Shown piece by piece: positions 7,802 through 15,910 of a stretch of DNA of 64,000 nucleotides (within the stretch, counting starts at the first letter, position 1; every line of letters starts with the position of its first letter). Made by a program: the position numbers and the translations under genes. A model generated the notes under the pieces. The model had not been told where the DNA came from and made no database searches. It saw nothing but the letters and a program-made list of their open reading frames with translations. The DNA comes from an uncultured Opitutales bacterium (lineage in GTDB: Bacteria > Verrucomicrobiota > Verrucomicrobiia > Opitutales > Seribacteraceae): positions 1-64,000 of the forward strand of contig CALSMY010000015.1 of assembly GCA_943787575.1 (NCBI GenBank). The letters run 5' to 3'.

Positions 7802-8179
7802 TTAAGCACGGTGGTGGATCTGATCAATTTCATCAGGGCCAACTGAAAAACGATTAAAAGATTGGCGGTCTAATGGTTGATTGAGTTTAACCATATGTTC
7901 CTCGTTTTCTCGATCGAGGTAAAATATTTGCAGGAGTTTGGCATGCGATTCTCCAACTAGTTTTTTGGAGTTATCAAACGGGGAAAAAAATTCAGGTTTT
8001 AACTTTTTTAAATTTACCAAAGAAGATTCAAGCTTTTGTACGATTACTTTTTTCTTTTCAAGGAAAGGCATTTCGGGAATTTTTTTCTGAACCTTTAACC
8101 AAGTATTTTCCTCGAGCAATAAAGCGTGCACCTCATTACAAAGGGAGAGGTGGTCTTTTAAAATTTGTGTGGGTTCCAC
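7802..8179 (-). CDS. FlgN-like protein (probable flagellar export chaperone)
   Basis: A 125-residue, mainly alpha-helical protein starting at GTG 8179. It has two long amphipathic helices (LKDHLSLCNEVHALLLEEN and KKKVIVQKLESSLVNLKKL) and a third (HAKLLQIFYLDRENEEHMVKL). This is the size and helical layout of FlgN/FliT-type chaperones, which hold flagellar hook-associated proteins before export, but sequence identity to that family is low by nature and I infer the role from layout plus nearby flagellins. It is last in a minus-strand run with the TPR protein and two secreted proteins. Confidence 0.45.
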   Translation of the reverse strand: MEPTQILKDHLSLCNEVHALLLEENTWLKVQKKIPEMPFLEKKKVIVQKLESSLVNLKKLKPEFFSPFDNSKKLVGESHAKLLQIFYLDRENEEHMVKLNQPLDRQSFNRFSVGPDEIDQIHHRA

Positions 8180-8194
8180 GAAATACTTTCGTAA

Positions 8195-9853
8195 TTAGAA
8201 TGAGTTATCAATATTGGCTTCACCGGATGGAGGTGAGTAGATGCCGTAGCGGTTGACCGCCTGCCTGATTTCACGAGTATCCTCAAGTTGTTCTCTTCTC
8301 CATTTCGACATTCCATAAACAAACTTTAAATACTTACTCTGTGCAAGTTCAGTTCTGGCACCCTCATTATTATCGAATAAATCCTCGATTGATATGTAGG
8401 TCTCTGTGGCTTGTACAAAATTGCCTAGCTTTTCTTCGCATAGAGCAACTTGGTACAGCAAGGGCACTCGCCAAGTCGGGGTCTCATCAACTGGCAGTAA
8501 GGCGGAATATATACGATATGCATTAAAAAACTCACCGGTTTCAAAAAATTTGTTAGCCAAGTAATTCCCCGTTTTCTTTTTCCAGAAATTCCAAATCGTT
8601 TTCATTTTACTGATCCGGTTAAGGTCACGATCTCTTAAGTTTTTCACATCTTCTTCAGCCATTATCGCTTTAGGATTAAAAGTTGCTTCTTTTAATAATG
8701 AAAGAAGCTGCCCAATCGACTCCTCACTTTGATTGAGTTGCTCAAAAGCAAGGGCAAGCAGGTAGTGGGTTTCTGGAACATACGGACTGGTCGGATACAA
8801 GGTACCGTAGCCCCTGAGGATCTCCTTCACTCTTGCGAAATCAGCTCGAGGAGTTTTTTCGTAACTTTGGTTACTTAATATATCGCTGTCAGGGTTTAGC
8901 CTCTTTTCACGATCTTCTTTGCGAAGTGTGTCTGTTGCCCTTCGGAAATGGGCCAGTCCTCTTTTGTAGGCGACAACAGAACGGTCAGACTCATTGAGTT
9001 GCTCAAGTCTATTTAGCCGGTCGTAAAACTTTATGGCATTGTCATAATCTTCAGAGGCAAGAAATGTTTCGGCAATTTCAAACATGGCCTGATTAGATTC
9101 TGCATCTTTTCTTTGTTCGAAAGATTTTCCTTTTCGTTTCTCAGCATCAGTAAATGCAACATTGTAAGGCAAGGTTAGGGTCGCATTGATGGCGTCGTAA
9201 AATTTATTCAATGCCATACGATCAGCACCCAGTTCCCGATAAATTTTCCCGGCTCGTATATGCGTTTCGGGAATCGTAGGAGCTCCACGCTTAAGTCCTT
9301 GAATGAAATCCTCAATACTGCCTACCTTTGCATGAAGGTCTGGAATACCAGGAGCGTCTTCGTGTTGCTGAAAAGGATAGTCGTCATCCGAAGCAAATTC
9401 CTCGAGGAATCTTTCGTAAGACTTGGCTGCATCTACCCATGCCTGGTTCTTTTCGTGCATATTGATCATCGCAAGTAAGATATCCCGGCGGTATCGCTTG
9501 TGATAAGGCCCGTTTAATCGACCCAGCACGCGGTTGCAATAAGAGGTAGCTTTGTAAACTGTTCGGGTAACAAAAGGATTGCCTGTTCCGCCTGATGCCA
9601 TGCGCGTTGCCATGATGGCTTCCCGGATTTTCTCTTTCATCTCCTGGTCGATTTCATCACCCAGGACAATGTAGTCTTCCACGAAAATTTCAGGTTCGTC
9701 CTCAGGTACAGATTGAGTAGATGATGGAATAATTGCAGGTTGCAAATCAGCCGCTCCGACCTGCGTATATTCTTTGTAGGTAGGAGCAACTTGGGTGACT
9801 CCTCTGAGGGGAAATTTTGGGTGCATTGGGAAGAGGTTCAATCCTCGTGCCAC
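8195..9853 (-). CDS. Tetratricopeptide-repeat protein
   Basis: This 552-residue protein is almost entirely helical, with pairs of helices of TPR type: LLAMINMHEKNQAWVDAAKSYERFLEEF, IRAGKIYRELGADRMALNKFYDAI, MFEIAETFLASEDYDNAIKFYDRL, THYLLALAFEQLNQSEESIGQLLSLL and LLYQVALCEEKLGNFVQATETYISI. The layout resembles BamD- or YfgM-like scaffolds, but no signal peptide is visible at the chosen GTG start. That start overlaps the upstream gene by 16 bases and has no Shine-Dalgarno; the ATG at 9826 is an alternative, and a frameshift joining it to the secreted gene upstream cannot be excluded. TPR proteins mediate protein-protein contacts. Confidence 0.75.
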   Translation of the reverse strand: MARGLNLFPMHPKFPLRGVTQVAPTYKEYTQVGAADLQPAIIPSSTQSVPEDEPEIFVEDYIVLGDEIDQEMKEKIREAIMATRMASGGTGNPFVTRTVYKATSYCNRVLGRLNGPYHKRYRRDILLAMINMHEKNQAWVDAAKSYERFLEEFASDDDYPFQQHEDAPGIPDLHAKVGSIEDFIQGLKRGAPTIPETHIRAGKIYRELGADRMALNKFYDAINATLTLPYNVAFTDAEKRKGKSFEQRKDAESNQAMFEIAETFLASEDYDNAIKFYDRLNRLEQLNESDRSVVAYKRGLAHFRRATDTLRKEDREKRLNPDSDILSNQSYEKTPRADFARVKEILRGYGTLYPTSPYVPETHYLLALAFEQLNQSEESIGQLLSLLKEATFNPKAIMAEEDVKNLRDRDLNRISKMKTIWNFWKKKTGNYLANKFFETGEFFNAYRIYSALLPVDETPTWRVPLLYQVALCEEKLGNFVQATETYISIEDLFDNNEGARTELAQSKYLKFVYGMSKWRREQLEDTREIRQAVNRYGIYSPPSGEANIDNSF

Positions 9854-10302
9854 CAGATGAGGAAAGCAGGTTTTCGTAACATATCCACCTCTCTTAGTAA
9901 ATCATCCAAGCTAAGCTTGGAGTAATCAACATTTCGAGGGAGAGTTGCAGGTTGGGGAATAGTTTGGGTTGGGGTGGGAGTAATTAACCCTGGGCTTGGT
10001 TGAACAAAGGAGGGCTTGCCCACTTCTTCAACTGGGATTTCGTTTACCGGGTTGCGCAATTCTTTAGGGAGTAATTCATTTTCTAACCTGTAGGACCTAG
10101 AATTATTAAGAGAGTCGTTTTGCAAAGCATCGTTTTTGAGTTCAGTATCCTGACTTTCGGATTTGGAGGAGTTGTCAATTTCTTCAAGTAGTGAGTCGAT
10201 TCCACTAATAACCTCCTCGATAGACTTTAACTCTGCATCTTGGGCAAAAATAAATTGAAGGGAAAAAAACGAGCTAACTATAATAAGTTTTATTTGTTTC
10301 AA
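9838..10302 (-). CDS. Secreted hypothetical protein, 154 aa
   Basis: The signal peptide (KLIIVSSFFSLQFIFAQD) suggests cleavage after about residue 20. The mature part is acidic and Ser/Asn-rich, followed by a Pro/Thr-rich linker (LITPTPTQTIPQPATLP) and a short helical end (YSKLSLDDLLREVDML). It appears disordered and may be a linker or adaptor. The start is TTG at 10302, overlapping the upstream TGA as TTGA, so it is translated by coupling. I recognise no family. It overlaps the TPR gene at its end. Confidence 0.6.
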   Translation of the reverse strand: MKQIKLIIVSSFFSLQFIFAQDAELKSIEEVISGIDSLLEEIDNSSKSESQDTELKNDALQNDSLNNSRSYRLENELLPKELRNPVNEIPVEEVGKPSFVQPSPGLITPTPTQTIPQPATLPRNVDYSKLSLDDLLREVDMLRKPAFLIWWHED

Positions 10303-10889
10303 TTCCTCACCCTCCTTTCATACTTTGATTTTGATTCCATGATCATGTTTCCCCCGTCAATGGTGTAAGGCGGTACAAACTCTACCCGGGAATTTAAACT
10401 GCGAGAAGGAGACTCCGCGTTGGCCTCAAGTATTTGGATCAACTCATCGGTGTTGTTTAGGTTAGGCCCTGTGGTGTCTACAGGTAAGAATGGATCGATT
10501 GGCGGGAGTGCATTCTCGCTTGTAATCTGTAAAGTCTCTTCCTTTTTTAATGGAATATTGTATGAGGGAATGGAGTTATTCCTATCTTCATTGTAGTTAA
10601 CTAATGGAAATGCTTCATCAGCAGGAGATACTGCGACCGGTTTTATTTCGGCAGGTGGAGGGCTTTTTTCGGCTAGATAAAGAAGTTTTCTGCGGTCGGC
10701 AGTTGGGGTAATCTCATGATAAAGCAGTTTGGGCGGAGAGTGGAACGTGAGGTAGCCCTTCCTTGCTGGCTGATCTTCAGGCAATGAACTAAAGAAAGCC
10801 ATGGATTGGGTGGCAGACAAACACAACACAACAAGGCATGAAATGCCGAAGATGATGTTAGTACGGAATTTTAGAACGATATCTTTCAC
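10299..10889 (-). CDS. Secreted or membrane-anchored hypothetical protein, 196 aa
   Basis: GTG 10889 starts a basic N-terminus followed by one hydrophobic segment (IIFGISCLVVLCLSATQSMA, about residues 12-32), either a signal peptide or an anchor. The rest is Pro-rich and poorly ordered, with LLYHEITPTADRRKLLYLAEK and a C-terminal VEFVPPYTIDGGNMIMES. I recognise no family. It is first in the minus-strand run that continues into the 154-residue secreted protein, the TPR protein and the FlgN-like protein, so the four probably work together at the envelope. Confidence 0.6.
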   Translation of the reverse strand: MKDIVLKFRTNIIFGISCLVVLCLSATQSMAFFSSLPEDQPARKGYLTFHSPPKLLYHEITPTADRRKLLYLAEKSPPPAEIKPVAVSPADEAFPLVNYNEDRNNSIPSYNIPLKKEETLQITSENALPPIDPFLPVDTTGPNLNNTDELIQILEANAESPSRSLNSRVEFVPPYTIDGGNMIMESKSKYERRVRN

Positions 10890-10941
10890 AGTTTAAATGA
10901 TCGGATGCATTTTCAATGGCTTTAGCCGATTTTGCAAAAAA

Positions 10942-11493
10942 TTACCATGGCAAGTTATTTTGATGGTCACGATGAGTTTGTAAAAGGTCGGACTGGCTGT
11001 GTATATCTATGGGGTAAAGCTTTGGTACTTTAAAGATATCAGCTGTTATATTAAACGGATCCCCGTAATTCTGGAGGCACTCTATTGATTGAGCCCAAAC
11101 TGCATATGGACTTGATAATGCCTCACCTTTACTGGTGGCCACAGAAATCGCTTCGCGGAACACATCAATTGGGCACTCAGGAAAGTTACAATTGTAGTTG
11201 AGGTGTATGTCGCAGGGGAAGTTTTTCGAGATATGTTGAAATACAGGTATAGAGGCGGTGTCATCCATTGCCAAGGAATCCGGTCTTTTAAGAATTTCTA
11301 CATCGGTCAAATCCATACAGGTTCGGGCAATAAGTTCGCAGTCTGTTGATAAAACAACCTTACTAAATAGTGCTGACTCTATTAGTTTGGTGAGGGCGTG
11401 CCTTACGAGAGGGGTACCTTTGTAAGGTAGTAAATTTTTGTAAGGTAATCTCTTGCTACCTGATCGGGCGATCACTGAACCTATAATCTTCAT
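10942..11493 (-). CDS. CMP-sugar cytidylyltransferase (NeuA/PseF-like)
   Basis: The N-terminus GSVIARSGSKRLPYKNLL is the nucleotide-binding signature of acylneuraminate cytidylyltransferases, which attach CMP to nine-carbon keto sugars before transfer. Later parts fit the fold: VVLSTDCELIA, LKRPDSLAMDD, and the closing YPIDIHSQSDLL. At 183 residues it is shorter than typical (about 225), but both ends are recognisable, so it is probably complete. It is transcribed away from the PseC-like gene from a shared 100-base gap. Together with the next three genes this suggests nonulosonic-acid synthesis, perhaps for flagellin glycosylation. Which sugar is made cannot be told from this sequence. Confidence 0.75.
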   Translation of the reverse strand: MKIIGSVIARSGSKRLPYKNLLPYKGTPLVRHALTKLIESALFSKVVLSTDCELIARTCMDLTDVEILKRPDSLAMDDTASIPVFQHISKNFPCDIHLNYNCNFPECPIDVFREAISVATSKGEALSSPYAVWAQSIECLQNYGDPFNITADIFKVPKLYPIDIHSQSDLLQTHRDHQNNLPW

Positions 11494-11597
11494 AATTCAA
11501 CCTAGTTAATTCTTATCAATGGGAGCAAGGCAGATCAGTATTGCAAGATTGGATTGTCAAGATAGCGGGACTAAGGTTTGATCATCCTTTTAGTTTA

Positions 11598-12761
11598 ATG
11601 ATCCCTTATTCTAAGCAAGATCTAACAGATCGTGATATTTCGGAGGTTACCCGTGTGTTAAAATCAGACCTGATCACTCAAGGTCCAGAGGTTCAGTTAT
11701 TTGAGGATGCATTAAAAGCTGAGTTCTCAGTTGGTCATGCGGTAGCTTGTTCTAGTGGAACAGCAGCCTTACATCTTTCGTATGCCGCCCTTGGGGTTGA
11801 TTCCCAATCTATTGGTGTTGTGCCTGCTATTACCTTTTCTGCCACCGCTAATGCTTTTCGATACCTTGGGGCTCAGGTTCGTTTCTGTGATATTAATCCC
11901 CAGACCGGACTCATCTGCCTGGAATCCTTGGAGTCCATCTTAGGCGAGTTGCCCGTGGCAGATGCACCTTGTCCTGGAATCATTACACCAGTTTCATTTG
12001 CCGGTTCAATTGCCCCGTTGAGCTCTGTTCAAAAACTAGCTGACTCGATCGGGTTTAAAACGATAGAGGATGCATCCCATTCACCCGGTGCATTTTCAAG
12101 CTCCGGGGCACCCCTGGAGAGGAGTTGTTCGAGTATTCACACTGAGGCAGCTTGTGTCAGCTTTCATCCGGTTAAGCACATTTGCTGTGGAGAAGGCGGT
12201 GTCGTCCTAACCAACAACCAGAAGCTTGCCACAATTGCTCGGCATCTCAGGTCACATGGCATTGAAAGACCAAATGATGATAACCACGAAACGCCATGGT
12301 ACTATCAACAAAATGAACTTGGTTGGAACTATCGATTGACCGATATTCAATCAGCATTGGGTCGTTCGCAGCTCGAGAGATTGGCTGATCAATTAAAGCT
12401 GCGCAGAAAAATAGCCGAAAGGTACGAGAAGGCCTTAAGGGAATATCCTTTCAATGAATCTTTGATGGCGCCGCCTTTAGAAGAGGGGCATTCCTGGCAC
12501 CTTTACATCATACGCTTTAAAGAACCGACAATGCGTGATAAAGCTCACAAGTATCTCAAAAGTGAAGGGATTTTGACCCAAGTGCATTATGTGCCTCTTT
12601 ATCGCCACCCTTATTACGAAAATATGTACGGGAAGATTCGACTGCCAGGTGCTGAAAAGTTCTACCAATCATGCTTGAGCATACCTATGTTTCCTAATTT
12701 GAGCGAAAAAGATCAGGATCATGTAATCAATTCGCTTAAACACTTCTGCCTAAATTCATGA
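11598..12761 (+). CDS. pseC: PseC-like sugar aminotransferase (DegT/DnrJ/EryC1/StrS family)
   Basis: A PLP-dependent aminotransferase of about 387 residues. The start IPYSKQDLTDRDISEV and the SDLITQGPEV stretch closely follow PseC, which converts a UDP-4-keto sugar to its 4-amino form in pseudaminic acid synthesis. The catalytic lysine is in SFHPVKHICCGEGGVV (Lys193), and GWNYRLTDIQSALGRSQL is the usual substrate-side motif. I choose ATG 11598, where the homology begins; the frame is open further upstream to a TTG at 11541. Its end overlaps the GNAT gene by four bases (ATGA), indicating an operon. Related family members act on other amino sugars, so the exact substrate is inferred. Confidence 0.82.
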   Translation: MIPYSKQDLTDRDISEVTRVLKSDLITQGPEVQLFEDALKAEFSVGHAVACSSGTAALHLSYAALGVDSQSIGVVPAITFSATANAFRYLGAQVRFCDINPQTGLICLESLESILGELPVADAPCPGIITPVSFAGSIAPLSSVQKLADSIGFKTIEDASHSPGAFSSSGAPLERSCSSIHTEAACVSFHPVKHICCGEGGVVLTNNQKLATIARHLRSHGIERPNDDNHETPWYYQQNELGWNYRLTDIQSALGRSQLERLADQLKLRRKIAERYEKALREYPFNESLMAPPLEEGHSWHLYIIRFKEPTMRDKAHKYLKSEGILTQVHYVPLYRHPYYENMYGKIRLPGAEKFYQSCLSIPMFPNLSEKDQDHVINSLKHFCLNS

Positions 12762-13357
12762 CTTCGGATCGCCCGTTTTATCGTGCTATTGGTCCGGATT
12801 CTTTTCATCGTGGAGATTACCATATAGAATCAGTTCAAAGGTCTGATGCAGAAGAGATACGAAAATGGAGGAATGAGCAGATTTCGGTACTCAGGCAAGG
12901 CAAGCCGCTAACCGAGGAAGAGCAGTCTGCTTATTTTGGTGAACTAATCAGGCTGGACTTCCCGATGAGCCAACCCGAAAAGATCCTGGTCCGTTTTTTA
13001 TACAAGGATTATTTAATTGGGTACGGAGGAATCGTTCACATTGACTGGCATAACCTGCGGGGTGAAGTCTCTTTTTTGCTCGAGACCTCACGAACTGTGC
13101 ACCATGCAAAATATAAAGATGAGCTTTTTACTTTTTTTGAACTAATAAAGGTGGTGGCGTTCGAGGCTTTAAAGCTTAACAAATTGACCTGTGAAGCTTA
13201 CGCACACCGACAGTATCATGTGGAAGCCATTGAGTTGGCTGGGTTTACGCGTGAAGGTATCTTGCGCCAACAAACTAAAATCAATGGAGCCTGGATTGAT
13301 GCTGTGGTCTCATCTTGCCTGCGGTCAGAATACTTAAACCCCCGAAAACTCCTTTAA
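12758..13357 (+). CDS. GNAT acetyltransferase (PseH-like)
   Basis: A 199-residue GNAT protein: the N-terminal strand and EEIRKWRNEQISVLRQG helix, the GYGGIVHIDW strand, RGEVSFLLE and a closing YHVEAIELAGFTREGILRQ typical of RimJ/RimL-like enzymes. In pseudaminic acid pathways PseH uses acetyl-CoA to acetylate the 4-amino group made by PseC. This gene overlaps the pseC-like gene, which supports that role. Other GNAT substrates cannot be excluded. The ATP-grasp gene follows after six bases. Confidence 0.75.
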   Translation: MTSDRPFYRAIGPDSFHRGDYHIESVQRSDAEEIRKWRNEQISVLRQGKPLTEEEQSAYFGELIRLDFPMSQPEKILVRFLYKDYLIGYGGIVHIDWHNLRGEVSFLLETSRTVHHAKYKDELFTFFELIKVVAFEALKLNKLTCEAYAHRQYHVEAIELAGFTREGILRQQTKINGAWIDAVVSSCLRSEYLNPRKLL

Positions 13358-13363
13358 AATAAG

Positions 13364-14323
13364 GTGCGTGCGAGTCGAGTTCTTTTTTCTTCCCTATCAG
13401 GAAAAACGGCACTTTTTGAAGAGGTTGTTCGTGATGTTCAATCACACAATCCTGATTCAATTGTCATGGGTGCAGATTGTAACCCAGACTGCCCGGGAGC
13501 CTCTGAGGTAGAATACTTTATAAACATGCCGAGGCTGGATAAATTGTCAGATAAGGATCTTTTACATTTTTGTATCGAAAATAAAATCACCCATGTATTA
13601 CCTACTCGTGACGGAGAGCTTAATTTCTGGGCAACAAAGAGGGATCTGCTTGCAAATATTGGGGTCACTCCTTGGGTCTCAGGTGGCAGCTTTTTAAAGT
13701 CATGTGAGAACAAGATGGATTTCTTTCAAAAATGGAAGGACTCAGCAATTCCGGCTATACCGACCTTCGATAAATTAATCCCCTCAATGTCTAATAGCTG
13801 GGTGGTTAAAGAAAGAAAAGGTTCAGCGTCTCGAAAAATTGGACTTAACCTTAGTGCCGAAAGAGCCATACAGATGGCCAAAGATCTAATTGATCCAATT
13901 TTCCAACCCTTTATCCCCGGGAAAGAGTTTTCTGCCGAGACCTGGGTAAATCATCGCAATCAGTGTCACGGAGTATTACTTAGATGGAGGGATAAGGTGG
14001 TCGATGGAGAATCTCACCATACAACCGTTTTTAGAAACTCGATATGGGAGGCCAAACTAAAAAAAGTTTTTGAGCATCAGAGTGGTGCACGCGGGCATTG
14101 CTTAGCTCAAGTTCTTGTTGATGCCAACGGTGGGCTGAACCTCATTGAGATTAACCCTAGGCTCGGTGGGGCAAGCCCACTTGCATTTCGTGCGGGCTTG
14201 CATTCGATAAAATGGCACCTAATGGAAGAGGATAACCAGTTTGATCAAGTTAACCAATCACCAGTTTTTACAAGTGGTTTATATTTAAAGAAGGAAGGTG
14301 ATAAGGTTTCTTTCGGCCCTTGA
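13364..14323 (+). CDS. ATP-grasp domain protein
   Basis: The 319-residue protein starts at GTG 13364. It has a Rossmann-like N-terminal part (HCPGASEVEY-type loop and THVLPTRDGELNFWA), a central region (WVVKERKGSASRKIG) and a C-terminal ATP-grasp core (LIEINPRLGGASPLAFRAG), whose E-x-N-P-R motif binds Mg-ATP. The nearest relatives are carbamoyl-phosphate-synthase-like ATP-grasp enzymes found in sugar and surface-polymer clusters, which join a carboxylate to an amine or similar nucleophile. It ends the nonulosonic-acid-type operon. Its substrate is unknown. Confidence 0.75.
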   Translation: MRASRVLFSSLSGKTALFEEVVRDVQSHNPDSIVMGADCNPDCPGASEVEYFINMPRLDKLSDKDLLHFCIENKITHVLPTRDGELNFWATKRDLLANIGVTPWVSGGSFLKSCENKMDFFQKWKDSAIPAIPTFDKLIPSMSNSWVVKERKGSASRKIGLNLSAERAIQMAKDLIDPIFQPFIPGKEFSAETWVNHRNQCHGVLLRWRDKVVDGESHHTTVFRNSIWEAKLKKVFEHQSGARGHCLAQVLVDANGGLNLIEINPRLGGASPLAFRAGLHSIKWHLMEEDNQFDQVNQSPVFTSGLYLKKEGDKVSFGP

Positions 14324-14369
14324 AAAGGTTTGCCTCTATTGCCTTAACTCACTTGTTTTAGCACAAATT

Positions 14370-15158
14370 ATGCCTGCAATTACCTTTGCCATAGCGAACC
14401 AAAAGGGGGGTGTTGGAAAAACCACCACCACCGTAAGCTTGGGGCACGCACTTGCACTCATGGGTGTACCTACGCTCATTGTGGATATGGACCCACAGGC
14501 GAATGCTACAAGTTGCCTTGGGTTAGAGAAGAAATCTGGCTTTGGGGTTTACGAACCTTTACTTAATGGCACAAACCTAGCCGATCGTGTAATTTCAAGC
14601 CGACGGAAGAATCTTTGGGTCATACCATCCGAGTTGGATCTTGCAGCCGCTGAATTAGAACTTAGCAGCCAAAGTGAATATTTAATCAAGCTAAGATCTT
14701 CTTTGCTTTCACTCAAGGAGAACTACGGCTTACAGGTTATTTTAATCGATTGCCCCCCTACCCTAGGTTTACTTTCAATGAACGCACTTTGTGCGGCGGA
14801 TTTCTTGATCGTTACCTTGCAGTCCGAATACTTGGCCATGGAAGGGCTGGGTCAAATTACGGGTGTAATAGAGAAACTAAAGCAAGCTGACATTAACCCG
14901 AGGCTTAATCTTGGAGGTATTGTCATGACCATGTATGATTCTCGTACGCGCCTATCTTACGAAGTCTGGCAGGAGGTAAATCGTTATTACGCTGATAAAG
15001 CTTTCCGTACTGCCATTCCGCGAAATGCCCGATTGAGTGAGGCCCCCAGCTTTGGACAGACAGTCTTTGAATATGCCCCTGACTCATCCGGTAGTTTGGC
15101 TTACCGTGCATTTGCAAGAGAGTTTGCTGGGAGGTTCCTTTCCCATGATCAAAATTAA
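14370..15158 (+). CDS. ParA/Soj-family ATPase
   Basis: A 262-residue ParA-type ATPase. The deviant Walker A motif KGGVGKTTT (residues 12-20), the VDMDPQANAT motif and LIDCPPTLGLLSMNAL (Walker B region) are all present, as is the usual end (IPRNARLSEAPSFGQTVFEYA). ParA dimers on the nucleoid position chromosome origins or other cargo. No parB is visible here; the next gene is rnc, overlapped as TAATG. The start is ATG 14370. Since it has no partner gene it may serve chromosome segregation with a distant ParB or position another structure such as a flagellum. Confidence 0.88.
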   Translation: MPAITFAIANQKGGVGKTTTTVSLGHALALMGVPTLIVDMDPQANATSCLGLEKKSGFGVYEPLLNGTNLADRVISSRRKNLWVIPSELDLAAAELELSSQSEYLIKLRSSLLSLKENYGLQVILIDCPPTLGLLSMNALCAADFLIVTLQSEYLAMEGLGQITGVIEKLKQADINPRLNLGGIVMTMYDSRTRLSYEVWQEVNRYYADKAFRTAIPRNARLSEAPSFGQTVFEYAPDSSGSLAYRAFAREFAGRFLSHDQN

Positions 15159-15910
15159 TGAGTTTTTTCGCTATTTTTAAAAAAAACTTTATTGGTAAGG
15201 GCGGTCCTAAAGACGCTCCAATACCTAAAGGCCTGGAGGGAGAAATTGGCTATAAATTTAAAAATAAAGCCCTACTCAGGGAAGCTCTCACCCACCCTTC
15301 CTTGGATCACCGGATTTCCAATGAGAGACATAATCAAAGATTAGAATTCCTCGGGGATTCGGTATTAGGTTGTATCATTGCAAAGTGGTTATTTATTAAG
15401 TACCCAGATGTAACTGAGGGAGATTTGAGTCGAAAAAAGTCTCTCCTTGCACATGGGAAACATTTGGCGGAACTCGGAAAACATATTTCATTACACCAAT
15501 ACTTGATGGTTGGGAAATCTGAAGAAATGAGCTCAGGTAATTTTCGCCCATCTGTGTTAGAGGATGCATTTGAAGCATTAATCGGTGCCATCTATCTAGA
15601 TAGTGACTATCAATCGGCTGAACGAATTGTCCTTCAGTGGGAAGAAACTTTTTGTAAAACGATTGAGAATCAAAGCATGGGTTTCAATCCCAAGGGCCAA
15701 CTACAGGAGTTCCTTCAATCATTACCGGATAACCCGCCAATATCTTACCGAATGATCAAGCAGCATGGTCCAGATCACCGAAAAAAGTTTGAGGTCGAGG
15801 TATTGGTTGCTTCTAAAAAAATCTCCACTGGCAAAGGGAACAGCAAGAAAAAAGCAGAGGAAGTTGCCGCCCAGTCAGCGTTACTCTTGCTTCAACAAAC
15901 AAAGAAGTGA
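15158..15910 (+). CDS. rnc: Ribonuclease III
   Basis: A 250-residue endonuclease cleaving double-stranded RNA, acting in rRNA and mRNA processing. The catalytic signature RLEFLGDSVLG and the second acidic site EDAFEALIGAIYLDS are intact. The C-terminal double-stranded RNA-binding domain is seen as NPKGQLQEFLQSL and KKKAEEVAAQSALLLL. Length is normal. The start overlaps the parA-like stop as TAATG, and its own TGA overlaps the GTG of mfd, so the three are translationally coupled. Confidence 0.95.
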   Translation: MSFFAIFKKNFIGKGGPKDAPIPKGLEGEIGYKFKNKALLREALTHPSLDHRISNERHNQRLEFLGDSVLGCIIAKWLFIKYPDVTEGDLSRKKSLLAHGKHLAELGKHISLHQYLMVGKSEEMSSGNFRPSVLEDAFEALIGAIYLDSDYQSAERIVLQWEETFCKTIENQSMGFNPKGQLQEFLQSLPDNPPISYRMIKQHGPDHRKKFEVEVLVASKKISTGKGNSKKKAEEVAAQSALLLLQQTKK

